Below are positions 44,956 through 57,471 of a stretch of 64,000 bases of DNA, in pieces; the first letter of the stretch is position 1, and each line of letters begins with the position of its first letter. The DNA comes from Perilla frutescens. Taxonomy: Eukaryota; Streptophyta; Magnoliopsida; Lamiales; Lamiaceae. Below the pieces are notes generated by a model, which saw only the letters and a list, made by a program, of their open reading frames with translations, had not been told where the DNA came from and did no database searches. The stretch is taken from NCBI GenBank assembly GCA_026008535.1, contig BRKX01000009.1, forward strand, positions 32,988,501-33,052,500. The letters are read 5' to 3'. Both the position numbers and the translations under genes were made by a program.

Positions 44956-47365
44956 ATGGCTCCAAAAAGAAAGCTTGTCCATCCCAAGAAAGTTGTAAAG
45001 CCTAGAATGAGGTATGGAAAAGTTACATATTCCAAACCTCAAGATCAGTTCAACGAGGAAGATGAGTTCGACAGATAGGTTCGAGGAGAATCAACCTACA
45101 AGAAGCCTGTTCAGAGGGCACTTCGTGATGAATCTTCGAGCAAAGATACAAAGGAATTGATTGAAACTTTTAAGGGGGATGAAGATGATGAAGATGTGGA
45201 AACAGAAGAGCAAGAAATTGCTTCTTCTGTAAAGAAAACAAAGACCCAAAGTCTTTCGATTGATGATCTTTTGAAGGAAGCTGCGAAGTCATATGATGTC
45301 AACACAAAGAAGCCTAGAACAAAGGGAATTGCAGTCAAGAAATCCAAGAAGACTACAGCCCCTTTATCAAAGAAGATCGTCACAGCACCTGCTGTCCAAG
45401 CCCTTCAGAAAGAGAAGGGATCTACTGTTGATGATCACGTTAAGTCTTCAGATGTGCTTGAACATGTTGAGGCACATGTTGCAGAGAAAAGCACTGCTGA
45501 GACATCTGCTCCAGCTAGTGTTGTGCTGAAGTCGCCTATGCAACCTTCTACTACAGAAGGTGATGATGAAGATAGGGAAGATTATATTCCCTTAAGCTTG
45601 AAGATGAAAGCCATAGTTGCTGCTCTTGCTAAAGGAAAGAAGAAGGTCATTCACAGACCTTTAGTTACTGATCTGGCAGAGAAAGAAGTCATCCAGGGTT
45701 CATCCTCTGAATCTGCTGAGAAGACTCCTGTTCCACAACAGGAAAAATTGCTTGCATCTGCTCAATATGATCCGTTTGCAAGATCACCAGTCAAGAAGAA
45801 AACACCAAGGAAGAAGGCTTCTACTGTTGTGGTCCAGCTAACTCCAAGAACCCCTGTAACCAGAAGTCAAGCGTCTGCCACTCCACCATCTGCTGCTGCA
45901 TCAACAAAGAAAAGGAAAGTCGTTGCTTCAACTGGTCCTTCCAAGAAGGTCAGGAAAGCTGACCAGCCGACAGATGTACCTGAAGATGTTCACTCTCATT
46001 CAAGTGAACATGAGTCTAAAGTTCACAAATAAATTGTCCGTGTTCTAGGTACTTTAAGTCAATCCATCTTTCATTCTTCCAAGCATGCTGATTTATGGGA
46101 GAAAGTGAAGCAGAGGTCCATGATCTCTGAGAAGAAGGTGGATAAGGATACACCGTTAGCTACTGGGGTGTATACCTTATTAGAACAAGCTGGTTTACCA
46201 GGCACTGTGTAGAGGGTACAAGAGTTCGTTCCAAAGGTAGTTACTGAATTCTACTGTAACTTGACTAAAGAGATTGATGATCCTGAGTCTGAAGACTTTC
46301 AGAAAGTCTATCTAAGAGGAGAGATGCTGCGGTTTTCCCCTGACATCATTAATGAATTTTTGGGTTGTTCATCTGAGGGGGATTTCAAAGAAATCGATGA
46401 CTGGGGGATGGTTGCTGAAGAACTGACCTAGGGCATCTTTAACAAATGGCCATCACATCCGTAAACTATTCCAACCTCCAAGCTGACTCACAAATATGGC
46501 GCCCTGTTCAGAATATTGATCCACAATTGGCTACCAACTAAGGACAAGGTAGCAGTGACTCAAGCTCAGAGAAGGTTTTTGTATCACCTTGGAACTGGGA
46601 AGCAGTTCAATTATGGTGAGTTTGTATTTAGCAAGATCATCAGCAGTGCAGAATCTACAGTGGTCAAAAGTCCACTATTCTATCCATCATTGTTCTACAG
46701 TATCATCAAGCAACAGAAGAAGAATGTTTCTTTAAAGAAAGACAAGATTATACCTCTCCATAAGCCTCTAGTAATCAAGGTTACTCCTGAAATAGGAGAT
46801 CCTCATCTTCACCTTCAGTTCAAGCAGTTCATATCATCCAAGAAAGGAGTGGATGATACTATTGAAGAATCCTCTCCAAAGGGTGTTGTGCTGATATTTT
46901 TAGAGAAAAGTCTGGAGTTCCATGCCCGTTTGATTTCTAAGCACACTTCTGAGAAGATGAAGATTCCAAGCAATGATTGCTGATCTGTCATCAGGAGAAG
47001 AGTTTGCCTCTCAAGCAACAGATGTTCCTAAGAATATTCATAACTTGCACAAGCTTGCAAGTACTACCGAAGCTGCTACTTAGAAGAAATCTCCTCCAGC
47101 ACAAAAGCAAGGTGAATCTCAGACTGCAGCACAAGCTAAGGAAGCAGAAGCTGTCTAAGAAGAGACTGAAGAGGAGATAGCAGAGGAGGTTCATGAAAAT
47201 GAGGTTCATGACAAAGAGGCTGCTGAAAAAGCGAATGATGAAGAGGACGTTGAGGAGGATGCTGATGATGGAGAAGAGACTGAGTACGATGATGCTGAAG
47301 CAGGTTCTGAAGAAGAAGGATCTGAAGGAGATGATGATGCACAAAACCTTGACAAATCCGAGTAG
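44956..47365 (+). pseudogene. SIRE env-like third frame
   Basis: After about 400 non-coding bases, ATG 44956 opens MAPKRKLVHPKKVVKPRMR, a very basic start. A Lys/Glu/Ser-rich low-complexity region follows (45157-46030, with KKKTPRKKAS and TKKRKVVAS). A globular part then carries FYCNLTKEIDDPES, FSPDIINEFLGCS and LIHNWLPTKDKVAVTQAQRR, the plant transposon-associated domain found in SIRE third frames. A highly acidic tail (about 47160-47360) ends at TAG 47363-47365. Stops occur near 45076, 46030, 46210, 46429, 46462, 47081 and 47155, and there is a frameshift near 46970. Env function in this clade is a label from position only. I see no convincing signal peptide or membrane span. Confidence 0.75.
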
Positions 47366-47703
47366 TTGCTGGTTATTACTCATTTGCCTTTCTTAGTGGT
47401 AAATAGGGAGAATAATGCAATATAAGTTTTTTGTTTTCTGTTCTACTTATCTTGCATCATGTTTTGCAAGTTATTTTTACTTTAATAGCATGTAATAGCT
47501 ATTTTGTTATGCAACAGATTTTCTTATGTTCTTCCCTATATGATTCATATCTGCTAAAAAAATTTGAGACTGCTATCAAAAGATGAAAATATAAGAAAAT
47601 CAATATAGCAGAGCAAGTATAAGTTAATAAGAAAGTGAAAGACAACTGAATCATATGATTGTGTTCTTTTAAAATATGGAGTTGATTTGCAACCAGATAA
47701 AGA

Positions 47704-47716
47704 CAAAGGTGGAGAT
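47704..47716 (+). other. Polypurine tract of SIRE element
   Basis: CAAAGGTGGAGAT directly precedes the 3' LTR start TGTTAGTGCC. Confidence 0.85.
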
Positions 47717-48655
47717 TGTTAGTGCCATCTGCATTAAGGTGTTCAGGATTGCCATTATCTGTTCAGATATTATGGCAATTTCAAAAGAACACAACAAGCT
47801 TTTGGTTATTCATGTTCTAATACCATGTTTTGGACATTTCTATGAACATTCCGCTGCCAATCTGTTTGAAGATAAAGACATGTACTTAATCATGTTCAGA
47901 GACATGATCATGTGCATGGTTGTCCAGAGAGTTTACAAGAGATGTGCCATGCTAGATTCAAGAAATTGAAGTTGCAGATTCAAGATGGACGTTTTAGAAT
48001 AGAAGCTGCCTTGTTCGTGATGGAGAGAAAGAAGGAAAGAAGGAGTTCTATTCGAGGAAGACATCTAAACTAGGAAAGTCCAATTTATTTAAGAAAATTA
48101 TTTCCTTGTTAAATCCTAGTCTAATTAGGACTTTTGAATACCTTGTTTAAGATATAATTGTTTCTTATAAATAGCCTCGGATTCAGATTAGTTTAGGTGA
48201 CACGAATTTTACGAATACACTAAAAGGGTGAGAGTTAAAAGACTTCACATTCGAAGCATATAGTATTCGGGTAGACTAGGTTTGATCAGTTAGATCATTG
48301 TGTTTCTAGTCTTTGTTTGAAACTCACTTTCATACACACTTAGAGGAGTCTCGGGAGAGATTTCCTGTGGGAACTAGAGGGATTCTAGGTTGTGAGGGGA
48401 GCTCACAATTCAGTTTAGTGCAAGAGTTTGAATCAGGTAGGAAATAGGTTGAGTGACAGGAGTCTTCCATTCAACGAAGTAGTAAACTATTTCTCACGGA
48501 CTTGATAAGTCCCTCTGACGTAGATCAGTTGATTGAACAGGGTTACCAACCTCGTGTTCTTTATTTGCTCAAGTTTTTACATTCTAACCTTACATGTTCA
48601 CAACAATGTTCAAGTACATGATGATGAACATGACCGCACAATTTATGTATCTTCA
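47717..48655 (+). repeat. 3' LTR of SIRE element (939 bp)
   Basis: TGTTAGTGCC...TATCTTCA. Contains the TATA box (tataaata, 48166-48173) that the 5' LTR lacks. A short dyad (ATGTTC...GAACAT) lies near its right end (about 48606-48631). Confidence 0.92.
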
Positions 48656-48660
48656 AAATC

Positions 48661-49178
48661 TGATTATGTGTGCTTGGAAGGACCGACCAAGTGAACAAGT
48701 ATCACATAGAGTTGAATAGATCTTCGAGAACTTGAGTAGGAGTAATGACATGTGTGAAGAACCGACCGCAGTGAAGTGCATGCTCATTATATCTATGTTA
48801 TGGTATATATATGTCTTAAAATAGCAGCCTGATAATAATTTAGTGATCCCTCACCATTGATAGATTAAAGACGTGATAAATAGTCGGGTTGAGAGAATCA
48901 ATGAATATGGTAAAATGATATAGTAAATCCATATTCCTCATAACATAGTATTTTCGCATATTTGGTTTATTTCAGTATTTTGTTTTGTGTCTTTATTTTA
49001 TGCATGTTATTTTTGTTTCCTTTTATTTGAGTACGTTGAGTCTACATATTAATTAAGTGCTTGTGTTTAAGAATGAGTTAATACAGTCTCTATGGGATAC
49101 AATACTCTTGCTTGCCTAGGTATTACAATAACACCGTGCACTTGCGGTATGATTTATTTGTTAATAAATAGCGTGTCA
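48661..49178 (+). repeat. Solo Ty3/gypsy LTR, right part
   Basis: The end holds the phrases agtctctatgggatacaata and caccgtgcacttgcggt, characteristic of the 3' ends of Tat/Athila-type LTRs, and closes with GCGTGTCA at 49178. It completes the LTR begun at 38069. Confidence 0.7.
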
Positions 49179-49610
49179 AAATGATGTCTTGATTTTTGAA
49201 TATTCAGCTTAATACTTGACCTTGTAAAATTTTATTAAACTAGCTAAAAGGGTGTGCATTCGCATGTCTAAATTATTATTATAATAAGTACATAAAAATG
49301 AATGTATTTTACATTCAATTTTAGTTTAAATAGTTTTTTAAAATAAGTTTTCAGTCAAATTCTTAAAAAAATAATATAATTATTAATAATTGGTAGTTTT
49401 AATTTGCACCAGTTACTTAAGGGGCATACTTGTGTGAGACCGTCTAACGGGTCTCTTATGTTAGACAGATCTCAATCCGAATCCGAGTTGAATAAAATAT
49501 ATAATTAAAAAATAAAATCACTCGGATATCACTAGGTATAAAGTAAAGTATCACTATGCGTGAAGTATCACCAATTGAGAAGTGAAATATCATATTATAT
49601 TCCACTTCCG

Positions 49611-49770
49611 AGTTAATGATAATTCATCTCATAATTAATGATACTTTACATGAAAGTTAATGATACTTCACCAGATATATATCTAATGATACTTAACTAA
49701 TAGTTAATGATATTTTACCAAGTTTATATCTAATGATAATTCACTTCATAGTTAATGATATTTTATTATA
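49611..49770. repeat. Degenerate 20-27 bp tandem array (TTAATGATA units)
   Basis: About seven units begin GTTAATGATA or CTAATGATA and continue with a variable cttcaccagatatat-like part. Unit length varies from 20 to 27 bp. Confidence 0.7.
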
Positions 49771-50399
49771 GATTTAAAGATTACTAATATGAATGAGATT
49801 ATATGATTAATGCATTTCTATCATTGCAATACAGAAAAAAGTAATATATTATATATATAATGAGCGTACCTTTTATATAGTGAATATATAGGAGCCTTAG
49901 ATATAAAAAATGAATATATCTCTAAACTTTATTATTTTCAATAATTAATTTTAGAAAGAACACATTAAGTGTTGGTATAAATTAAGTTTCCGTAATTAAT
50001 ATTCACCCCCTCCCCAATCATTATTGTAATCATTTTCGAACCAATACTTTATGCGCTACATTTACTAAATTCACTATAATCTTAAAAAAAATCATTGTTT
50101 TTACTCTATACAACCACACTTTTTTTTTCTCCATTTTTACCCAAATTAAAAACAAATCAATTTTAAACAACTAAAAGAAAAGAAAAGGAAAGGAAAACCA
50201 CAAACGCTAAATATATTGGCTACGTAGAAACACAAAAATTAATTTGCGTTCACATACATGAGAATTATATAAAAAAAGAAAAGAAATCTTTGATTTATTC
50301 AGAATAATATAACGATCCTTTGGCTGGACAAATTATTCGAAGATGATCGTTTAAAACTCACAAAATATTTAGTGTTTTAAATATTAATAAAAAACTTCA

Positions 50400-50490
50400 C
50401 CTCTTGAGCATGCTGAAATTATGGAGACATTTGTCTATTAAAAAGAAGACGTCTGTGGTTCGAGACCCACACTTGTTATAACAAAATTCG
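50400..50490 (+). mobile_element. Possible tRNA-derived SINE head
   Basis: ggttcgagacccacacttg at about 50457 matches a Pol III B box (GGTTCGANNCC) followed by the ccacttg-type phrase common in plant SINEs, with acatttgtctatt upstream. The A box is weak and no poly-T tail or target duplication is clear. Confidence 0.3.
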
Positions 50491-50960
50491 ATAACAAAAA
50501 GTAATAAAAAAATTCGAAAAATTATTTGCAACTAGGCATAATTATATAGTATCATAGTAGATCGCCAAAAATAAAATCATTCTACAGTTACTTGATCGAT
50601 CAAATTTGCAATTTGATTTTTTTTTTTGTTAATCTAACATTTGTGTTATCCCCATTTAATCCATAACACGTATACTACATTTATTGTAAAGTATTTCATT
50701 CGACATATAACCACATATAAATACCGATTTAATTAAATTATAAACATTTATTGTACTTTTGAAAGATAAATATAAAACAAACCAAAAATGTCTTTTACAG
50801 TTAAATACTTTAGTATTCTTTATTTTCTACGTTTATAATTAATCAAATATAAAATACTTCATAAATTATCCATCATTTAATTTCATAAATATAAAATCTG
50901 CAACGTGTCATGAGTATAATATCAGTTTTATTTTAAATTTTTAAATAATAGACCAATTTC

Positions 50961-53496
50961 AAATCAAATTATTTGCCAAATTGGTGTGAGGATGGAACCA
51001 TGACTAGCAATTATTATTTTAATACCCTAAGCTTCCGCCACAAACCATTAGACTCAAAACACTATACACCCAAAACTTTTTCACTCCATTTTTTTGAAAA
51101 CTTCAAGCAAAACCCAGGGCTCCAGAAGAGATTGAGGAGAATGGGGCATGACGTTTGGGAAGAGGAGAGGAGTGGTAGATTTTCGGAGAAAAAAAGATGG
51201 CGGCGGTTTTTTGGCAGGAGAGAATGAACAGCAGATTTGTGCGTGAGAGAGACAGAGAAAGATCATGCGTGGATGAGAGTCAAATAGACAACCTTAAATC
51301 CTAAGACTGCTAAAACAATAGTAACCATAGATATGTTTGGCCTTTTTTTCAAATTAGAGCCAAGGTGATTTTTAATTATTATAAATTTGGATTTGAGTTT
51401 ATAATTGTAGATTAAAACAATTTATCTTAGTTGCTTAGATTGTTGTTGGTTTGTGTATGCAGAGTAAGAGGAGTTGATCGTCCCTGAAGAAGAATCACGA
51501 CCAGCGTATGGTTTAGTTGATTAGTATAATCTGAGAGATAAGGAGGACACGGTGATGCGCAGTGCAGGGCTCTGGCGGAGGCGATTGAGATGGTACGGAG
51601 GATAGCAGTTGGTGCAAGTAGATGACGTCTGCTGTTTTCAGAGTGAGAAAGAATGCTCTTTTTTTTAGTTCGTGGTTGCCGGTTTCTGGTGAATTGAGGT
51701 ATGATTTGGTATATTTTGGTTGTTGCGTGACAACGAATTGAGAAACTTTGCGTTGCTTTATTCTCGCATTTTTCTGTCTCCGCAAGAAATGTTTGAGGAC
51801 GAGCGCAACTATGAATATATTTTTGGATGCTTCTATTCGAATAATCTTAGTATAATAATTGAAGTATTACATTATGGAAGTTTTATAGTATTGGAATTGT
51901 GGTGTTCTTTTAAGTAGTTTAAGTTGCATTTTTACATTCATATTGCCCTCCTGATATCTGATGTCATATAATGGTTTAATAAATGAGAAAATATGTTCCT
52001 TTTGAAACAGGTTGGGTATACCCCTTATTATTTGTTCCTTCTGCAAACAATTCTTCAATCTGAACCACAGATATTCTTGGATCTGTGTAAAGAAAATTCG
52101 AAAAATTTCTAATTGGCAAGTTGTAATGATTTATTTCTATTTGAAGGGAACTGTTAATTTTGCCCTTATGATGTCTCAAATGAAAGGAGGTTGTCCTTTG
52201 ATTACAACACCATTACTGATCTCTTTCTTCAGGTCTGAATGTTTTCTTCCTCTCGTGTATTTTAATTTGTTTTCTAGTAATAATTCCCGGAATTCTTCTG
52301 TCTCTCGAAGGATGCGAGTACAGTTTAACCGCAACTCCTTCTAGGAGTAGAATAACTCAAATTTCTCGAAATTGAATGCGGGGATACTCTAATTTGAATC
52401 CACAGTGGTTTTCTCTTATATATTGATCTTTGTCTGTTTCTTCCTCAATGTATGATTGTTGAATTTTTTACTTCATGTATATTTACTGAACATTCGCATA
52501 TGCGGATTTTGTTCTTTTCACTAGTAATAATTCATGTCTTCTTTAATCTCTCTCTCTCTCTCTCTCTCTCATGCTTAAATTTCAGGCACTTAAATAGATG
52601 ATTTCGATTTGATAATGTTATGAGTCAAAACTGACGAATGATGAGGCGTAATATCTGTGGCAAAGGAAGTATGGTGCGACTGCAGAGCAGAAAGATCCTT
52701 CAAGGTAAAAATCTCTTGGTTATTATAAATCCATTTTTATCTCATTTACAGAATGTCTCTGCCTTCAACTTTCTCTATGATGGAATATTGGCACTTTGAT
52801 TCCCAATTATATTTGTATAATATGGATCTGATTTGGTTATTCTTGGAGAAATGGAATGAATCTAATTGTTAATTTATAGTTTATTTTATTTGTTTTTGTT
52901 TGAAGGTAAACTTAATGAATTAGGGGAGAAGGGAATATTAACTCCGAAATTTAACGGTTTGAGGTTCATAGAGACCCTATTCATAACACACAAGTAATTT
53001 ATTTCAATTACTCATTAATTAAATTGTTAAGTATGTGAAGTGACTAGAGGCCTCACACTTTGCAATTTATTTGTTTCACTCACATAGGATAGTTTCTGAC
53101 AATTTTTCATAGTTTTTTATGACATGAATATTAAGAATGGGGATTATATTTGTGCAGATTGATAGAGATATCTATAAACTTTTTCTTTATTAATTGTTTA
53201 AATTATCGTCATATAATATTCCTCAGTCTTTGTAAATATGAACAGGGGAACTTGACAAGTTGATATTATATTTTATGATAGTTCTTTGTTAATATGAACA
53301 AGGGAACTTGGCAAGTTGATTTTATACTTTATGACAATATAGTTAAAGTAAATTGTTCAGTAAGAGCTCAGTAAAAGTTTGTACATTAGAATAATGAAAT
53401 TGGCTTGATTTTGCTTGGACTTCAACTTTGGGTTACTTTTCTTATTTCAATCTTAAGGTGATGTGTCATTTTGGAACATCGAAAGATTAATTAGAA
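50961..53496 (+). other. AT-rich DNA with coding-like scraps of an unknown host gene
   Basis: Two short stretches look like protein but I do not recognise the family. Near 51470-51626, EELIVPEEESRPAYGLVD and, in another frame, QCRALAEAIEMVRRIAVGAS. Near 52626-52704, ESKLTNDEA, a TAA, then YLWQRKYGATAEQKDPSR ending at a possible donor site (caaggtaaaa). A CT-rich run and atttcag (52547-52585) precede the second like an intron end. Stops and frame changes suggest a pseudogene or exon debris. This is weak evidence. Confidence 0.25.
52547..52570. repeat. (TC)n microsatellite
   Basis: About twelve TC dinucleotides, shortly before a possible intron acceptor. Confidence 0.9.
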
Positions 53497-53616
53497 TTAG
53501 GGCAGATTTATAACTTGGGTAGGAATTTATTCTTGATAGGTCGTTTGACTTGGTCGGGAGAAATCCTTATTATTTTTTTATTTCTTTTCTATTTCAATAT
53601 ATCACGGTTTAGTTAC
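53497..53616. repeat. 120 bp flank, left copy
   Basis: ttagggcagatttataactt ... cggtttagttac ends exactly where the copia 5' LTR begins (53617). The same 120 bp, with about five substitutions and no indel, follow the truncated 3' LTR at 62770-62889. Confidence 0.9.
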
Positions 53617-55001
53617 TGTTGGTTTTGTATACTAGAAGACTTGTCTTTGTATACTTTTCTGATGATATGATGATATGAAATGAAAGTTATTGCAGTCACT
53701 ATTTGCATTTAGATTATGTTCTATATTGTTCTATGCAATGTTCCATATACTTAGATTGTAGATGATATGGTGTGGGGAGTCACACGGTAAGATCATATCA
53801 TTAGAACCTTGTATTATATTAAAGAGCTCACGACTTAGATGGTCCTGAACACACCATCGGTACACCGTAGAATAATCTAATAAGTTAGTTTATCTTGACT
53901 AACTGATTATTCTAGTACACTCATTGTGTATTGAGGAGGATTACGATAGGATACTATTCTCTGTCTCTGACCCAGTTACTGAGAGAATAAAGATCCACAG
54001 AGTTCGGGTTCTGAACTCATGTGATATTGGCGAGCATATGTGTGCGTTGTTTATTACTTTGATTTATCAATGAGTAAGATCTTTTCGTAGATCGAGTTCG
54101 ATATCTTGGGTAATAACAATGTATACATGATGTCTCGAGCGGTGTGCATGAGCACCGTATCCTGGTGCGCCAGGTTGATGATGTTCTCTTGAGGAAACGC
54201 AAGTTCATGTTGAAACCCTGCAGGTGGAATTTATTCCTTACATGGTAAAGCTTGTGTGGTACTACTCAAGGATTTATATGTTAATTAATTATAGTTGTTA
54301 GAGGCTGACATAATTAATTAATGAACATTATATCTTAAACACGGGGAATGGCTGGACTAAAGGGGAAATCATATTCGCAAATATGTATTAAATTGGTAGG
54401 TCAGTTTTACTTCTTTAGTGGAATAAAAGTAAAACTTAATTTATTTAATTATATCCTAACTTTATTGGATATTAGATATTAAATAAATTAGTGGGTCAAT
54501 TTAATATTCTTCTAGATCCCTGTTGTAGCCCAATATGACTGAAAGTGAACTGGATATAGAACTTGAGATAGAGGCCCAGCCTAGTAGGGCTGGAACATGA
54601 AATTTCACCCCTCCCTATATATAAGGGAAGGCGGGCACGAAATTTTAATGATAATAATCATAAGAAAACAGCCCACTCTGAATCTAGATACAGTCCGGGA
54701 ATACAACAGAAGATCTTGGAGTGGAATTGTGCAGTGGCCGTGTGTGACATAAGTGGTGCCATTATCATTGTTCATTCAACAGCAAGATTAGATCTATAAT
54801 CTTGTCCACACACCGTCTGTCGATTTGTAAGTAGATTCATTTTCTATGTCTTTCACTTTATTACAATCGAATCTGTTTTACATGCTATTTGATTAGACTG
54901 TGATAAACATGCATGTTACATAAGATTATGATTTTCATGAACATGGATTAATGAACAACCAAATAGATCATGCAGTGGTTTAATTCGAAAAAACCCCAAC
55001 A
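53617..55001 (+). repeat. 5' LTR of Angela-like element (1385 bp)
   Basis: TGTTGGTTTTG...CCCCAACA. TATA box tatatataag at 54616-54624. It lacks a 60 bp segment present in the 3' LTR (between two cagccc copies, 62549-62609). About 2.5% substitutions to the 3' LTR by eye. Confidence 0.9.
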
Positions 55002-55002
55002 G

Positions 55003-55015
55003 TGGTATCAGAACC
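55003..55015 (+). other. Primer binding site, tRNA-iMet type
   Basis: TGGTATCAGAACC, one base after the LTR end. One mismatch to the usual TGGTATCAGAGC. Confidence 0.85.
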
Positions 55016-57471
55016 AGGTTTTGGCACTGTTCTAGGATTAATGCGAGCATGAATTCGATATATATATTTAAATTTGATGTTAAATTTATAGTTCTTAAAT
55101 TTTCAGATTTAAATATGCATATATGTCGATTTTTATGGTATTCAAGACTTGGAAGAATTTTGGATTGAATTCGAAAATTCTAGTTTTGAATTGTTGGAAT
55201 TTTCGAACATGATGAGATATAGATTTGGGATGATATTTGATGTCTTCAAATTTCCAGATTTGTGTCTCATTATTTTCGAAAATTTGGTGATCAAATTTTC
55301 GAATTTGATGTGTTAAAAATTCCCTAATTTTGTGTTAAAATTTTCGAACACTATAATTAAATTTGGATGGATTTTTGATCAACATCAAAATTTCCAGATT
55401 TAATTTGGATAGGGTTCAAAATTTTTGGTGATTAGAATTGGATTTGGTGATTTTTGATGTATATCAAAAGTTACAAAATTCTAATCTAGATAGGTTTGAA
55501 ATTAGAATTTTAAATTTGATAATTTTTGAAATGGGTCAAAATTTTCAGATTTTAATTCTTGAAAATTTCGAAACCTATAGCTATATTATTTGGAATAGTT
55601 TTTTGATTAATGTCAAAATTTCCAAATGTGAAATATAGTGTATTTTTCGATTTTTAATAAATTAATTTGGAGAAGATTTTGATGAAAATCAAATTTTCAG
55701 ATTTATTTATTAGGATGGATTGAAATTTATGTATATTGGATTTAGATTTGATGTTATTTGATGTATATCTTGATTTACCTAATATTAATCTAGATAGATT
55801 TGAAAATAGAATTTTAAATTTGGAAGAATTTGAAATGGATCAAATCTCCAATTTATTATTTGGATAATTTTGAAATCTATGGAATTAAATATTGGATAAG
55901 GTGGTTTTTGGATATAGACAAATAATTATCAAAATTCAATTATGATAAGAATTTGATTTTGGATAGGATTTGGAAGATTTTGAAGAGGATCAAATCTTCA
56001 AACCTTATCCTTAAAGATTTAGATTCTTATGGATAATATTTGGATTAGATTTTTGATATATATCAATATATCCAATTATTATTTAATTAGGGTGGCTTGA
56101 AAATATTAAATAAATTTGGTGGATAATTATAAATAATTTCCATATTTATTTTAAGATATATTTTCGAAAATATCATGATTTAAATTGGTGGATAATTATT
56201 TTAATTTCCAATTTTTATCTTGTGGATAATATCAAATTAATTAATTTAATTAATTGTTAAATTCGATTATTATTTAATATTCATGCATAGATATCATATG
56301 TTATTTTATTAGGATCATTTAATAAATGATTGTTGGATTTGTAGACTGTGTTTGTTTGCAGGTTTACCAACTATCATGGCTCATTTATTTTATGTGATGT
56401 ATGTTTATGTTGAATGAATGTTGGCCGTATGCCGGTTTGGCTACATGATTTTTATCCGTGAGAAAATCCATAGATTAGGTCTAAGTTTTATTTTACGATG
56501 TTTTAATGTAATAGATATAAAACTGTTAGGCCGAGTTTTGAGTTGTAATTTTTATTCTAGCAATATTAGATTTTTCCTTTTGGAATAGATAGTCTGTATT
56601 GAATAAAGATCGGAGATCAACTCAAAGAAGGAAAGTAGTTCAGCACCAAGGTTCACCGGTTCACGTCCCGAAACCCTAAATGGAGCTAGGGTTTTCGGCG
56701 AGGCGCGGTGAAGGGACGACAGCCACAAGCCTGTTCCGGAGCTGCCTTTCCAGTTTTATCTCATCAATCAACATGAGATATAAGCCATGAAAGTTGGATT
56801 ATTATTATTGCTTATTATGTTGAAGCATGCAATGGATGTTTATCATTTTATGTTATGTTTGCATGTTCGATAATGGGATAAAATGAAACCTCAAACATAA
56901 ATAACTAAGTGGGAGAGATTCATACCAAAGTATATAGAAATCTCATACGTTCTCCATTAATATCTGGTTTAATTGAGAAGTGATGGGCATGCGCGTTGAC
57001 ATCGGTCTTCTTCCATATCGGATGTGTCATATCACAGATTTCTCTAGAAATTAAATCTCCTAAATAGATAGCTGTAGAACACTATTAGAACTGACTGACT
57101 CCTCCATCTGGAGCGGTTAAATTCAAATAGTGATCTTGGTGCGAAGATAATGGTATGCACACTTAGATGTAATTTATTGATAAACGTCCACATGATCGTA
57201 GCTTATTAGTTAGACGATTACATGATTGTGTTTTTATCCGGCTATTAATTTGCTTGTTGTAAGGAAATTCAACTGGAGGCAAATTAAAGGTTTAACCTAT
57301 TTAAAAATGAGATTTATAAACGTCCACACGATCGTGGCTTATAGAAATCGTTTTTAAAGTGTCGGTGGAAAAGTATATAATTTTTGTGAGGTTTTTGATT
57401 ATATACTGTTTATCCTAAACGTGTTTTATGATTGTACTACATGTTTTAATTTCAGTTATTTCATATCATCA
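55016..57471 (+). other. Long untranslated leader of Angela-like element
   Basis: 2.46 kb without a credible gene. The first 1.1 kb is AT-rich and holds the hairpin array (55234-56068). A segment near 56590-56740 is less AT-rich. Just before gag, atgttttaatttcag (57440-57454) looks like an intron acceptor, which would fit a spliced gag transcript as reported for BARE-like elements. That is inference. Confidence 0.6.
55234..56068 (+). repeat. Hairpin repeat array (TTTTGAT...ATCAAAA)
   Basis: About ten dyads of the form TTTTGAT, 4-6 bases, ATCAAAA, at about 55234, 55373, 55452, 55524, 55601, 55677, 55755, 55828, 55976 and 56051. Many are followed by aatttccagattt. Perfect 7-bp stems are seen at 55373-55390 and 55452-55469. 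Spacing is irregular (about 70-140 bp). Confidence 0.65.

Larger units (their letters stand above)
39018..48655 (+). mobile_element. SIRE-type Ty1/copia element with env-like frame
   Basis: LTRs lie at 39018-39680 and 47717-48655, with flanks AAATA (39013-39017) and AAATC (48656-48660). Gag with long coiled-coil tail, copia-order pol (protease, integrase, RT, RNase H) and a third frame after pol point to the SIRE (Sirevirus) clade. All frames carry stops and frameshifts. The 5' LTR has lost the segment holding the TATA box. Confidence 0.9.
49179..50960. other. AT-rich intergenic DNA with small repeats
   Basis: Contains an inverted motif near 49434-49475 (gtgtgagaccgtctaacggg then gttagacagatctc), a kind common in dispersed plant repeats, the tandem array described separately (49611-49770), and a possible SINE head near 50400-50490. 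No gene seen. Confidence 0.5.

Noticed and set aside
45157..46032. Lys/Ser/Glu-rich 291-residue frame as a host nuclear protein gene
   Set aside because: It is in frame with upstream and downstream parts of the third frame between SIRE pol and the 3' LTR, so it belongs to the element.
54017..54208. Minus-strand 63-residue frame, repeated at 61897-62088
   Set aside because: Duplicated only as part of the copia LTRs, with no recognisable domain.
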